From Sugiyamaella lignohabitans (lineage: Eukaryota; Ascomycota; Dipodascomycetes; Dipodascales; Trichomonascaceae): a stretch of 64,000 nucleotides of DNA. Below are positions 52,232-62,771 of the stretch, piece after piece; positions within the stretch are counted from its first letter, which is position 1; the number at the start of each line of letters is the position of its first letter. The stretch spans positions 3,224,001 to 3,288,000 of the forward strand of contig NC_031674.1 of NCBI RefSeq assembly GCF_001640025.1, in the 5' to 3' direction. Under the pieces are notes generated by a model. The model worked only from the letters and a program-made list of their open reading frames with translations, ran no database searches and was not told the origin of the DNA. Both the position numbers and the translations under genes were made by a program.

Positions 52232-52709
52232 ACACGCGACAACACCATCAAAAGATTCATTTGCATAGAAACTCTACACTTGATTTAATTTATTGACCCC
52301 AGGGTTACCACGATAGAAATAGAATAGATTAATTGCTTTCACTTTTTGTGTAGGTAGTGCCTCCGGCGGCTGGGGCTCCGCCCCAGACCCCGCTGCTCCT
52401 CTCACTACGTTCGAGTCGTGCTTGGGGACAAGACGGACGCTTCGATCCCCAGACGACCCCGACTCGAGCGTAGCGAGAGGAGCAGTGGGGTCTGGGGCGG
52501 AGCCCCAGCCGCCGGAGGCAGGCATGGGAAGGTCAAGATTAAGATATACATTCGTTAAAGGAGTGACTAGAAGCGTGATAGTAAAACAAAACAAAACAAC
52601 AATAAAAGGGTCCAAATGTCGTAAAATCTCATAGAATGTCGAGGTAGGATTATAGTAGCAATGCGGTATGCAGTAACATCTAAATGCAATGATATAAATA
52701 GTCGGAATA
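52232..52709. other. Convergent intergenic region containing a GC-rich palindrome
   Basis: A 478 bp spacer between the GPP-like gene and CLA4. Its centre is the 163-bp palindrome described separately; the rest is AT-rich 3' flanking sequence. Confidence 0.6.
52358..52520. repeat. 163-bp GC-rich palindrome (two 61-bp inverted arms)
   Basis: Arms 52358-52418 and 52460-52520 are reverse complements with 3 mismatches in 61. They enclose a 41-base spacer that is itself partly self-complementary. Each arm contains its own perfect hairpin CTGGGGC-TCC-GCCCCAG (left copy 52370-52386) and ends CTCGAGTCG or TTCGAGTCG. The GC content contrasts sharply with the flanks. Related single arms occur at 58310 and 59236. 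It is not coding; open frames crossing it are by-products of the palindrome. Confidence 0.92.
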
Positions 52710-55605
52710 TTATGAACTATTCTTTTTCGTCTTGTAGGCCAGCAGAGACGACAGGCTTTGTAGAGAACATCCTTTACGTAGGAACTCGTGGTTGACCAGC
52801 TCATCGGTCGAGGCTCGGTAGTTGACGTCCACACACAGACAAACGCTCAGGAAGTGCTTGATTTCCTTGGATAATCTTTCTGGTCTCTTCAACTTTGGTG
52901 TACCATTTGTGGCAATAAGATAGAGGGCCTTGAGTGGCTCTTCGTTAAGGTATGGAGGCTCGGATTCTAACATTTCAATGGCCATGATACCAAGAGACCA
53001 AACATCGACCTTGGCTCCGTATTCCTTCTGCTTGACAACTTCAGGTGCCATCCAGTATGGAGTACCCACCATGGTAGCACGCTTACTCTTTTGATCAGTC
53101 AGCTTGGCGCAGAAACCAAAATCAGTGATCTTGACGTGTCCTTGAGCATCAAGAAGCATATTATCACTCTTGATGTCACGGTGGATGATGTTTTGATGGT
53201 GCAGATGCTGTAGACCCTTGCAAGTCTCAAAACAAATCGTGGCAATTTGATCCTCAGAAATATCATTATTGTCAATAATGTCAGTCAGAGGACCACCTTC
53301 CATGAACTCCATGACAACCCATAGATCATATGGTGCTCTCAAGTAGGCTTCTAAGAAGTTGACAATGTTAGGATGTTGACTGTCCTTCATGACCTCGATT
53401 TCGTTAACAATAAGCTCTTTACGAGGCTGGGTCGACAAATCGATCTGCTTAATAGCAATTCTACGGTGAGTCAACACCATGGGAGCATTGCTAAGAGGCT
53501 TGGCAACGTAAACAGAGCCTGAAGCACCCTGGCCAATCTTCTTGATTTTTTGGTACAAAGGTGTAGGGTCTTGTTGACTGACGACCGATCGCATTTTCTG
53601 CATGATTTGACTTTCAGTCATTGTTGAGATACGTTTCTCAACAACCTCATCCTTTCGCTTCCCGGATCCTTCTAAAGCTGCTGCGGCAGCAGCAGTGGCA
53701 GCAGCTGCTGCTGCACTAGACGATCCTGAAGTACCGGAGCCCTTGGAACCAGATTTGGACGATGAATGTACAGCCTTGATAGGGGAAGTATGTTGCTTTG
53801 GAGGGCCAGGAGCGGGTCTTGCTGGGACCATGTTCTTGGGATTTGAGGCTTTACGCTGGGGTTGGCTTGGATAGTTTTGACTAGCCTGAGGAGTGCCATG
53901 CTTAGAATGAGAGGGATATTGTTGACGAGAAGGTTGAGGAGGCTGTTGTTGATTAGGAGGAGAAACAGACTCTCCGGAACCAGAATGAGAAGTACTTGAG
54001 CTGGGGTTCTTGGTCTTGGTCTTCAAAGGAGGTACTGGGGCAGTTCTATATGGATCAAGATTCTTAGAACTGTCAACATGTCGAAGTCGAGGTCCTGAAG
54101 AGCTGGAAGAGCTAGAGCCAGAATACTGCTGTTGACTGGCCGAAGATGATGAAGATGATGATGGTGCTGGAGCTTTATGAACTGACAACGGTTGAATTGG
54201 TTTGATAACTTGAGAATGGCCCTGAGGTTGAGAAGGTGCAGTTCGAAGAGGCTTCAGTCTACTATCAACAGGTGAAGGAGTCGTTGGAGAAGGCGTATGA
54301 GGAGAATGAGGGCTAGAATCATCCCTGGGTCCTGAAGGAATAGTTAGGCTCGGTAACTGACTGGGCGAGTTACTACCAAGACCATTAGGAGGTGGGGGTG
54401 GTCTGATCGGAGCCATATGGTTTTGGGATCTAGACGAGGGACCAGTAGGTCCGGCATTTTGATACTTCAGAGAGTTCATACTAGTGGATGTCTTCATAGA
54501 TGGTGTAACGGTCCACTCTTGAAGTTGTGAAGCCAAAGCTGAGTAATTGGAGTCTACAGCTGAATCTTTTCTTGGCATGGGTGGAATATTAGTTATAGGT
54601 TTGAGTTCCTTTGATAATAGGTTCGAGGAGGAATTACTTTTGGCCTCTTTAGCGCCTTTGACAAGGTCTTGAACACCATTGATATTTTTGCTGTAGAAAT
54701 TAAGAACATCCATAACTGCTTGTGGATCGTTACTGAAATCTTCTTTGGTGATGGCAGAAGTACTGAGAAGTTTTGCCCATTCCTCAGGTAAGCCTGTAAA
54801 CTCTCCGGAGGTTGGATCAAAACCGACGTGGACCTTGTGAGTAAAGTTCGTAGGACTTGATACTCCAGTAAATGGACATTTGGTATAAATCTCATCAATC
54901 CAAGAGTAGAGTTCAGAGTCATTTTTACAGGCAACAAATATGGACTTTGCACCGCCTGAACGGATGATCTCAAAGCAGTATGGCCTAATGTCCACTCTGG
55001 TAACAGTTGAAATGGTCGATAATGGTACTGTTTGTGACGATGTGGATGTCTATTATTAGTTAGTAAAAAACTGGTCAGATTTAAGCACCAAGTAGGATGA
55101 ACAGCTAATCAATACATACCTCGTTCTTTTGGAGCTCTAAAACATTATCCTTTAAAACAAGAAACTTCTTGGTCCACATGAACCTCATTGAACCATCTTC
55201 TTTAATAGAGACCCAGCCCTGTTTGGGTGGTTTCAGCGGTTTGCTAGAAGAAGAGGTCGAACCATTAGAAGTGTGAGCTGTGGTGGTTGGACTTGCTGAT
55301 GAAGATGATGATTGTGATGAGGTTGGAGCATGGTGTAAGTAGTATGAACTGTCATCTTTAGATAGAGTTTGAGTAGCAGATCGTGGAGATGTCGATAAAC
55401 CATTTGCTGAGGCTAGCGATGATGAAGAGTTAGAATATGAGAGTGAATATTGCGAATTTGCGTTTGATGGTTTACGTGGATGTGAGTTCTTGTCCCCACT
55501 ATTGGAAATAGACGAGTGTGCAGATTGTGGAGGAGGGGCAGGAGCCGGTCCAGGATTCATGAACGCGTGTTGAGAAAACACTGAGGCCGTCGTTGAAAAT
55601 GACAT
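52710..55605 (-). CDS. CLA4: p21-activated kinase Cla4 type (one intron)
   Basis: Cla4 is a Cdc42 effector kinase for septin assembly, polarity and hyphal growth. Exons 55605-55120 and 55049-52710 give 941 aa. A Ser/Pro-rich N-terminus precedes a PH domain (about 128-215, PPKQGWVSIKEDGSMRFMWT to YCFEIIRSGGAKSIFVAC), which the intron interrupts. The CRIB motif follows at about 222-240 (VSSPTNFTHKVHVGFDP), then a long Ser/Pro/Gln/Ala-rich linker. The kinase domain (about 655-925) has GQGASGSVY, AIKQID, IIHRDIKSDNMLL, DFGFCA and the VGTPYWMAPEVV activation segment. PH plus CRIB separates Cla4 from Ste20, which lacks PH. The start ATG (55603-55605) is in-frame inside a longer open frame that would add a hydrophobic, unlikely N-terminus. 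Confidence 0.95.
53673..53722 (-). repeat. Alanine-codon repeat in CLA4
   Basis: GCAGCAGCAG-type repeats on the forward strand encode a polyalanine run in the linker before the kinase domain. In frame and likely variable between strains. Confidence 0.7.
55050..55119 (-). other. Intron in CLA4 (70 bp)
   Basis: On the minus strand: donor GTATGT after AAGAACGAG, branch TACTAAC (55065-55059), acceptor AATAG ending at 55050, phase 0. It joins the two halves of the PH domain. Confidence 0.92.
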
Positions 55606-57399
55606 GGCGATGATAAATGAAAGAAAATAGAAAAAGGGAGTGATGTGATGAGTTAAGGCAAAGTCTAGTAGTGACAATAAACCATACAATAAATAGAAGC
55701 CACAGGTGGATGTAAACACTAAAGTGACAGCGCGAACACTAAGTGACAAATGACAGCTCAAATAAAGATCAATAGACCAATCTTATTTGCTGAGTGATTA
55801 ATTAACCAAACAAAACCTGTGCTTTAGTGACCAGTGTCCTCTTTTTGTTTTCTATCCAGATTGAGTTGACTGGTCGGAAACGCGTCGTGTGACAATACAC
55901 TTGTCAAGAAACCCACAGTAATAGTAGAGTTGCTGCTGATACAAATAACAGCGCTGTATTTTACAAGAACCAACAAAAAACAAAACAAAAAAAAAGGAAA
56001 CCAAGATAAGAATCTAAGGTCGGTTACAACAACAACAGAGAGAGAAAAAAAAAAGAAAGATATTCAAGGATACAATCCAAGCAAAATAATATACCACTTT
56101 TGCAGATGTATATGTATGGTTCTTTAATTTTAAGGGGGTGGTGCTGGAATTAGTGCCTAACCGATAGGCTTGTAATTATAACTGGAAATTTGAATTTGAA
56201 TTTTAATTGCTGACCAAGCGAGAGAATAAAATAAAATGACGCCAATAAAGGATTCGACCGTTGTACACAGTAAAAATTACTGGTCGAAGTTAATTAATTG
56301 ATGAGGAAAATATAGGATTAGACTTGGAAAGCTTGGGCTGGGGGAGGGAGATGATTTACGTGGTTGTAGCGGCAGGGCTCTGAGCTTGGGGATTCCTCGC
56401 AGCTGACTGTAAGGGGTTGGGAGATTCAAGGTGCAGAAAAAAAGGGGGTCTGGGGCGACGAGAGGGGTAGATGCGGTAACGAGAGACGAGAAACGAGAAA
56501 CGTATAATGCAAGGTATGAAATGAGGCTAAATCAGATTAAACAAAATGGGGTCTTGCGGTAGAAAATAAATATACCAGCTAGATTAGATTATTTTAAATT
56601 TGAGATTGGGAAATATGTGTTCCGAATTAGAGGGTAGGTACGCAAATATAAGTTACAAAATGGATAGAATGAAATCACCATTTCAATTTTGCATATATAT
56701 AGAGTTACATTCATCCAGAGTACACATCCAAAAGTAACAAAAACAATCCACGGCAAATAAGAATGATATTTTTACCAAGGAGTTTACGAAACCCATAAGA
56801 AAACAGATAATGCCGTTCCAACTGCTGGAGTTTGGGCCACATACCGTATATTGAAGAGCTGGTACCACAGGCTATGTGGCCAAAAATACGTGTATTAGCC
56901 CATATGCGTCGATATCTACATTTATGGAAATATAAAAAGAAAATAATATATATGAATTAAAGGCTGCCGTACCGACGGTACATTAAGACGTACCTCGCTA
57001 AAGTATAAATAAGTGGAAAAAGTAATTAAGTGTCAATATAAAATATTAAATATATACTTCATACTCTAGGCTATTGTAATTATTACAGGCGCTGATTTGT
57101 AAGTTTAATATACATATTTCATACTTGAAAGGAATATTTCCGCCATGTGGTTTTATTGAATATATATTAAATCCGCCAGGAATTTAAACAACCATCTGGG
57201 CCCCAGTAGTATGGGTGGTCTGGTCTGGTGGGCTGGTGGGCTTTCTGGGTCTCTGGCCCACATACCAATGTAATGGTTACCAGACACGTTAGGAAACGGA
57301 AGTACTTGCTCCTACCAACCCAATCAATCCGGGAGATCACTCTGACATGATAGCCATCGCAAATGGACCACCCAGACCGCCCACGCAGTTATTCTCTAC

Positions 57400-57433
57400 C
57401 AACCGGCCCTCAACCGGCCACCAACCGACCGGT
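57400..57433. repeat. CAACCGGCC short repeat
   Basis: Three imperfect copies of CCAACCGGCC lie side by side, the last as CCAACCGACCGG. Significance unknown. Confidence 0.5.
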
Positions 57434-58309
57434 ACCTGTACCCCTGATAAATTTAGTGACAGAGCCTGGGTTTGCTAGCCTTCTCGATACAAGCAGATGT
57501 GCACTGATCTTTCTATATAATGAATCTCGTTAAACCCTGGGTACGCAGGTCGACGTGTAAGATGTGTATGTATGTAACCTATCTATACCTTCCTAGTATC
57601 TATTTCGAGCGGCAACGCCATCTAAGACCGAGTGCCCCTGTTACCAGTTGTACTGTCAGGGCCCGTCTCGCAAGTGCGTTTTGGGTAGTGCTCAGCAATC
57701 GACGCTCATTATCAGCACGTCTGCTTTTCACCCCTACATTCGTAGTAGGGGAAACGGAGACCTCTGCAGCGCGTTTTGCTTGCACCAGCCGATCGCGTCT
57801 GGCCCTGGACGATTAGTTGCATGAGCCATCGGCCCTGTAAATCCAACACCCCCTGAATTTGGGTTTCTAGTTAAGGACAGGTTGCGGCGCTTGGCTTCTC
57901 AACCGAATATGATTTTCCACCAACCAAGAAATAATTCCCATCTCCGGCTACGAGCTCTCGGGTGACTGTTTCTACTGACCGCGATCAAGTCTCAAATTGG
58001 CCCTGAATAATAATAAAAAATACAAACTGATAACCAAACCTAATAATCGTATGGTATTCTGCCTCCACAAACAATGTAATAAAATATACTTACTTGCCAA
58101 GTTGCTCTCTCGCTATTAACCGCGAGTCCCAGTCAGACAGACGCTGCAATGTCTGATACTGGCCATTCTGTCTGTTCAGTCTGTCTCCCCCTGAATCACA
58201 TGGGCTATCAGCCTGGAACTGAAAGAGCTATTCTCCACTCTTCTTTGTTACAAATATCTGCGATTTCGTCGCAAATCCAACCAACCTGTTCTCGTCAAAC
58301 GGGCCGGCA

Positions 58310-58370
58310 TGCCTCCGGCGGCTGGGGCTCTGCCCCAGACCCCGTTGCTCCTCTCGCTGCGCTCGAGTCG
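58310..58370 (+). repeat. Single-arm copy of the GC-rich repeat, forward orientation
   Basis: Sixty-one bases matching the palindrome arm at 52358-52418, with 4 differences from the inverted partner arm. It keeps the CTGGGGC...GCCCCAG hairpin (loop TCT instead of TCC) and the CTCGAGTCG end. The opposite arm is missing locally. Confidence 0.9.
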
Positions 58371-59235
58371 TTACGTCTACGGGCCTAACTGTTAATTGTT
58401 GATCCTGTTTGGTTTAATATAACTCGTATTATGTGAATGAGTCTATCTAGGGCTCAAAACACTGAGACCCATTCAACCACTAAGAATACTGCTGATTTGG
58501 CTGGTTGGACCGGAGGTTGAAACCTGTGGCTCTGATCTGTTTAGGTTTAACTCCAAGCGACAGCACCGAGCGCTAGCACAGACATACCTACTGAAACTTC
58601 TAGAGCACAGACTGCTAACAATAGACACACACTTACAAATCAACTGAGTTGGAGTCTCACTGTCACCGAAGTCAACTATGAATGACTCCCACATGGCAAT
58701 CAGCTGTCCACATATAAAGAATTTGTTTCTATTGAACTTTAACCTTATTAACACCCGTTGCCTTATAACAAGAATCCAGTTTGCGCCTCAGGCATGTAAT
58801 GTCAAATGTCTCAGGTTTACGAGAACAATATCAGTACCTGCCTCAATATCGGCCTCTACGTGACAAACCACTACGAACGCTTTAAACTGATTCCGTGACC
58901 TCACCCAATCAGTCTAAAGTGTACTCAGTGAGTCAACACTAAAAATAAAATTTCTCCAAAAATTCCCTGCGATTCGAAATAAATCTCCTCACAGGAGCGG
59001 TCATGGTTAAAGTTTTCAACCAGCAAATACACAATCTCGGACGAATCCTCACTGATATGCGTAATGCCCGAGCATAAAGATAAGGAGAAAAAAAGAGAAA
59101 AAAAATCCAAAAAATCTGGGCATGTGGCCACTTATATACTTATTTTTTGTGGGGTTAGGTTTTGCTGTTGATGGTAGGTGACGTTGGATGCTTGCAGAGA
59201 CTTAACATGTACCACAACTCAATCTCCCGCGAAGC

Positions 59236-59278
59236 AGGAGCAATGGGGTCTGGGGCAACGGCCCAGCCGCCGGAGGCA
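59236..59278 (-). repeat. Single-arm copy of the GC-rich repeat, reverse orientation, decayed
   Basis: About 43 bases equal to the reverse complement of the arm core. The TGCCTCCGGCGGCTGGG end and CCCCAGACCCC core are preserved, the hairpin loop is altered and the distal end is degenerate. It is inverted relative to the copy at 58310. Confidence 0.85.
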
Positions 59279-59329
59279 ACACCCAAATCCCCCGAGTTTC
59301 TATCAAATATAAATAAAAAATAAATAAGT

Positions 59330-62300
59330 CTATAATTTTTTTGGTCGCTTGGACGGCGGGGACTCCATGTTCAGTGTGGGTCGCTTCAAAGAGGGATCTG
59401 TTGCCAGGGTCTTCATCCGTTGAATTGTAGAGTGGAACAGTTTGCTTGTCACGCTGTGAGCGATAAATGCATGAGGAGGGTTGGCGAGCTTCGCTCCAAT
59501 GAGCGGGTCGTACTCAGCACAGTCTGGAGCATTGTCTGTTCTGTAGACAGCTTCGAAGATATCGAGCTGATCGGGGGAAAGGAATCCTTCTTTTCCTGTA
59601 GCGGATGCAATAACTCGCTCAGTCTCAGACCGCACCGGTTGTTTTGATTCGTGTACTGACGGTGGTGGTGGCGGTGACAGTTGAGGGGACGGTTGTTTGA
59701 AAAAGCTTTGTAATGCAGGCACGGGTGGTTTCTCAAACGACTTTGTTTTGTTAGCTGTGGTCTGTTTGGGAGTTTGTGTTGCTACTGGAGTTGCTACTGG
59801 GTTTGCTACCGGGTTTACTACTGGGTTTGCTACTGGGTTTACTACTGGGTTTACTACTGGATTTGCTACTGTAGAAGTTGACGCGGGAGTGGATGTGGAT
59901 ACAGGGGTGGAAGTCACTGCTGTTGTAGTTAAACTCGTCGGTGTCTTCTGCTTTGTTTTAGCAATTATAGCAGATAAGCTTCCAGCAGATGGCTTGAGAG
60001 GGGGCTTTAAAATCCGTGGCTTTGCTGCCGCTGCTTTCGAAATAGCATCGACTTCCCGCATTTCATCTAGCAAATCATCGCTGGAAATCGGGTCTGATTT
60101 GATATCGTCGTTGTTACTTTCAACTTCTTGGGGACGTGGTTGAATCTGAATTGTTCTACTTGCGAGTGTGCCCGTGGTGTCTATCTTATGGTCGCCGGGA
60201 TCAATGTCACTACTGGAATCAAATGCAAAATCGTTGTCGCTGTCCAAATCTAACGCATGTGCGATTTTAGGCGAGCTGTTAACAACCGTTGAGAGTGAGG
60301 TTTTGGGCGGTGATCCGCTCAAGTTAAGGTCTTCGCTTGAATTAATCTGGTCAGTTCGTAGCTGCGCCACTGGTGGCGGGGGTACGTTTCCTTCGCTGTC
60401 TACAGCTAGAGCACTGGCTTGGAGGAAACCTGTGTGAACATTATCAGGCATAAAGAACTTTTTGGGTGTGGCCTTCTTTCTCGTTTTGGTAGGTTTTTGA
60501 GTTGACTTGAGCACTTCTACAATGTCCTTGGCCTTGTCTTTAGCGACAAGAATCTCCTTGTTTTCTTCAGGGATATCTACAAGAATCTTTTCACATATGG
60601 GTCGCACTGAGAATGGAAGAATACGGTTATTTTCTTGGTATGTAAACTTTTCTTGGTCATTGATCTGATTTTGAATAAATTTATAACCGCCAACTGAATG
60701 GTCCACTTTCTTTTCCTCCTCTTTCGTCATTAAAAGGTAAATCTGACCCTCTCTCTTACGACCCGTACGGCCCATTCTTTGGATAATTCTAATTGGACTC
60801 TTTGATTGATCGAAACATACAATCAAATCCACTTCACCAATATCTAGACCTTCTTCGCCAATGGATGTTGCAATAAGTACATTTAGCTCACCGGATTTGA
60901 ACTTGTCCACAACTTCTTGCTGTAATTTTTGTCTCATACCTCTCCGACTTGTCTCTTTCGGCTTAGTATCATCCTTATTCTTTTTATTCTTGCTTTTGTC
61001 AGAATTACTCTGACCAATAAATAAATGTGGTCGAACATTGATGGGACAAAAATATTTCAAAACCCTTTCAATTTCAGCTGCCGAGTCTCTGTATTCCGCA
61101 AAGATAATAGCCCTGGACCCTTCATTTTTAAGAAAGAAGTCGCTCATGATATCAACTACGTGTCTGAGTTTTTCATGTCCTATAAAGTCTGGTCTCAACT
61201 CTGATGTTTTCGCATCAAAAATCACCTGCTCACAGTAGTCAAGACAAGCAACAAACCCTTCATGATTCAATAAAGTGCTCTTTTTTGTTGCCTTTTTCTT
61301 TGTATTTTTCTGTCTAGCTTGTTCTTCTTCCCCTCTCATCTCATTTATACAGTTGTAAAATGGGACTATTCCATGCACTTTGAGAAGATGAATAGCCTGG
61401 CCAATTTTTATCAAAATGGGCATAATTGCCTGGACTTTAAATCCGGCTCCTTTGTTGTTTCTTCCAGCAGGGGATGCCATGTACTTCTGTAATGCTGATA
61501 ATGCTCCGAACTGTGTAATTCGATCTACTTCTCGGACGTAATAAACTCCCATTGCATTCATTTCACCTAGCAGAGGTCCCACTGCCTTGCTTAGATGATC
61601 AAGGATAACAATCTCATCCTCAGAAGGTTCTGCTTGAACTCTTACAATATTCCTCTTGTGAATATACTGTCGCACATCCAAACTATCTTCGGTACGGATT
61701 TCCGTTCGGGATATTTTTAAATTGTCTATGACTAGCTGTACACCTTCAATATGGCCAGATGGAGTAGCTGTGAGAGCCAAAATTCGGCAAGATTGCTGAA
61801 ATCTGTAGATAAAGTTAACAATTTCAACATAGGAATAATTCCCTGTTGCTCGATGTGCTTCATCAAACACAAGGCATGCGATTGACTTGGGATCTACTCG
61901 GCCACGTTTTAGATCACCCTCGACAATCTGAGGAGTACAGAAAAAGACTCGCTTTGACTTCCAAAGTTCTTCGCGACTTCCATCTGCTTTAGCTCTACTT
62001 GTTCCAATCATTACACAAGCATCTGTCTTGGAGATACCTGTGATACCAAGACATGCTTCAATCTGCTGCGATACTAATGGTCTTGTGGGAGCCATAAAAA
62101 TAATCTTAGCGTCCACAGTCCATCTATACCAATTTAGCATAACTGTACTAGCAATAAATGTTTTTCCCATACCTGTCGGTAGCGCACACAGAACATTGTT
62201 GAATAGAGCCTTTTGGACGATATTCATTTGATAATCTCGAGGCGGGAGATTTGTGGGGTAGATATAGCTGCCAAGAGTATCAGGATTCAGTTCATGATGT

Positions 62301-62572
62301 GTCACTGCAATCCCAAAGTTGCTACTTGTCGAGGTTCTACTGCTTGTACTTCGCTGGGATGTTGTTATTCGAGAACTACTTGAGGGCGGTCTTTTATCAA
62401 AGAAGCTTGATCCTCTGGATGCTGGTACTGCTGCACTTGATCCTGGCGTTGCATCGCTTGATTCTAACTTCGGCGCTGAAGTTATTGCAAGGAGTTCTGC
62501 ATCATCATCAGAGTCTGTATCAAAATCGAGCTCAATCAATTCAGGTGGAAGATTTCCCCATGATTTGGTCAT
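59330..62572 (-). CDS. MPH1: FANCM/Mph1-type DEAH-box DNA helicase
   Basis: Mph1 unwinds D-loops and reverses stalled forks, limiting crossovers and break-induced replication. The ATG at 62570-62572 gives 1080 aa. Helicase domain 1 starts near residue 105 (LPPRDYQMNIVQKALF), with Walker A LPTGMGKT (about 130), MAPTRPLVSQQ and Walker B VFDEAHRATG (about 234), then LALTATP. Helicase domain 2 has IIFAEYRDSAAEI, VLIATSIGEEGLDIGEVDLI (motif V) and QRMGRTGRKREG (motif VI). The C-terminal third is disordered and contains a 12-bp tandem repeat encoding VANPVVNP units. The extreme end SPPSKRPKKL is basic and could be a nuclear-localisation signal. Confidence 0.95.
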   Translation of the reverse strand: MTKSWGNLPPELIELDFDTDSDDDAELLAITSAPKLESSDATPGSSAAVPASRGSSFFDKRPPSSSSRITTSQRSTSSRTSTSSNFGIAVTHHELNPDTLGSYIYPTNLPPRDYQMNIVQKALFNNVLCALPTGMGKTFIASTVMLNWYRWTVDAKIIFMAPTRPLVSQQIEACLGITGISKTDACVMIGTSRAKADGSREELWKSKRVFFCTPQIVEGDLKRGRVDPKSIACLVFDEAHRATGNYSYVEIVNFIYRFQQSCRILALTATPSGHIEGVQLVIDNLKISRTEIRTEDSLDVRQYIHKRNIVRVQAEPSEDEIVILDHLSKAVGPLLGEMNAMGVYYVREVDRITQFGALSALQKYMASPAGRNNKGAGFKVQAIMPILIKIGQAIHLLKVHGIVPFYNCINEMRGEEEQARQKNTKKKATKKSTLLNHEGFVACLDYCEQVIFDAKTSELRPDFIGHEKLRHVVDIMSDFFLKNEGSRAIIFAEYRDSAAEIERVLKYFCPINVRPHLFIGQSNSDKSKNKKNKDDTKPKETSRRGMRQKLQQEVVDKFKSGELNVLIATSIGEEGLDIGEVDLIVCFDQSKSPIRIIQRMGRTGRKREGQIYLLMTKEEEKKVDHSVGGYKFIQNQINDQEKFTYQENNRILPFSVRPICEKILVDIPEENKEILVAKDKAKDIVEVLKSTQKPTKTRKKATPKKFFMPDNVHTGFLQASALAVDSEGNVPPPPVAQLRTDQINSSEDLNLSGSPPKTSLSTVVNSSPKIAHALDLDSDNDFAFDSSSDIDPGDHKIDTTGTLASRTIQIQPRPQEVESNNDDIKSDPISSDDLLDEMREVDAISKAAAAKPRILKPPLKPSAGSLSAIIAKTKQKTPTSLTTTAVTSTPVSTSTPASTSTVANPVVNPVVNPVANPVVNPVANPVATPVATQTPKQTTANKTKSFEKPPVPALQSFFKQPSPQLSPPPPPSVHESKQPVRSETERVIASATGKEGFLSPDQLDIFEAVYRTDNAPDCAEYDPLIGAKLANPPHAFIAHSVTSKLFHSTIQRMKTLATDPSLKRPTLNMESPPSKRPKKL
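59778..59871. repeat. 12-bp tandem repeat within MPH1
   Basis: About eight units of the type GTTTGCTACTGG on the forward strand, alternating GCT and ACT. On the coding strand they give a run of Pro-Val-Ala/Val-Asn units in the disordered tail. In-frame, so copy number may vary. Confidence 0.8.
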
Positions 62573-62771
62573 AGCGTTGACATCAAAAAACACGAAGCAT
62601 ACGCGCTCCAGCAGCCGTATTAAATAATACCGCTCAAAATCAACCTTTTATACGTTCATTTTATAGTTCTGGCAGCGCCGACAATCAAAACAAATAAAAC
62701 AATAAAACTATTTGCACAAACATAATAAATTATAATAATTACATTACACACGATGGCATATAAATATCTAA

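Larger units (their letters stand above)
55606..59329. other. Long intergenic region (CLA4 promoter side to MPH1 3' end) with GC-rich repeats
   Basis: A 3.7 kb spacer. It includes the CLA4 upstream region, an A-rich stretch (55970-56065), a short motif related to the GC-rich family (56445-56457), GT-rich and CCGG-rich patches (57208-57250, 57400-57433), a GC-richer block at 57600-57835, and two GC-rich repeat arms (58310-58370, 59236-59278). No supportable protein gene; a non-coding RNA is possible. Confidence 0.5.

Noticed and set aside
52274..52834. 186-codon frame crossing the GC-rich palindrome and the CLA4 3' end
   Set aside because: Its translation is mostly palindrome sequence read through plus CLA4 in another frame. 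The start lies inside CLA4.
57520..57816. 98-codon frame in the GC-richer island
   Set aside because: Open frames arise easily in GC-rich DNA; no family features and an equal antisense frame exists.
58085..58096. ATACTTACTTG resembling the 5' end of U1 snRNA
   Set aside because: It departs from the U1 ACUUACCU core, and no Sm site or U1 stem-loops follow. More likely chance or a GTAAGT on the other strand.
58149..58388. 79-codon frame overlapping the GC-rich arm
   Set aside because: The end is repeat-derived and the beginning has no family motif.
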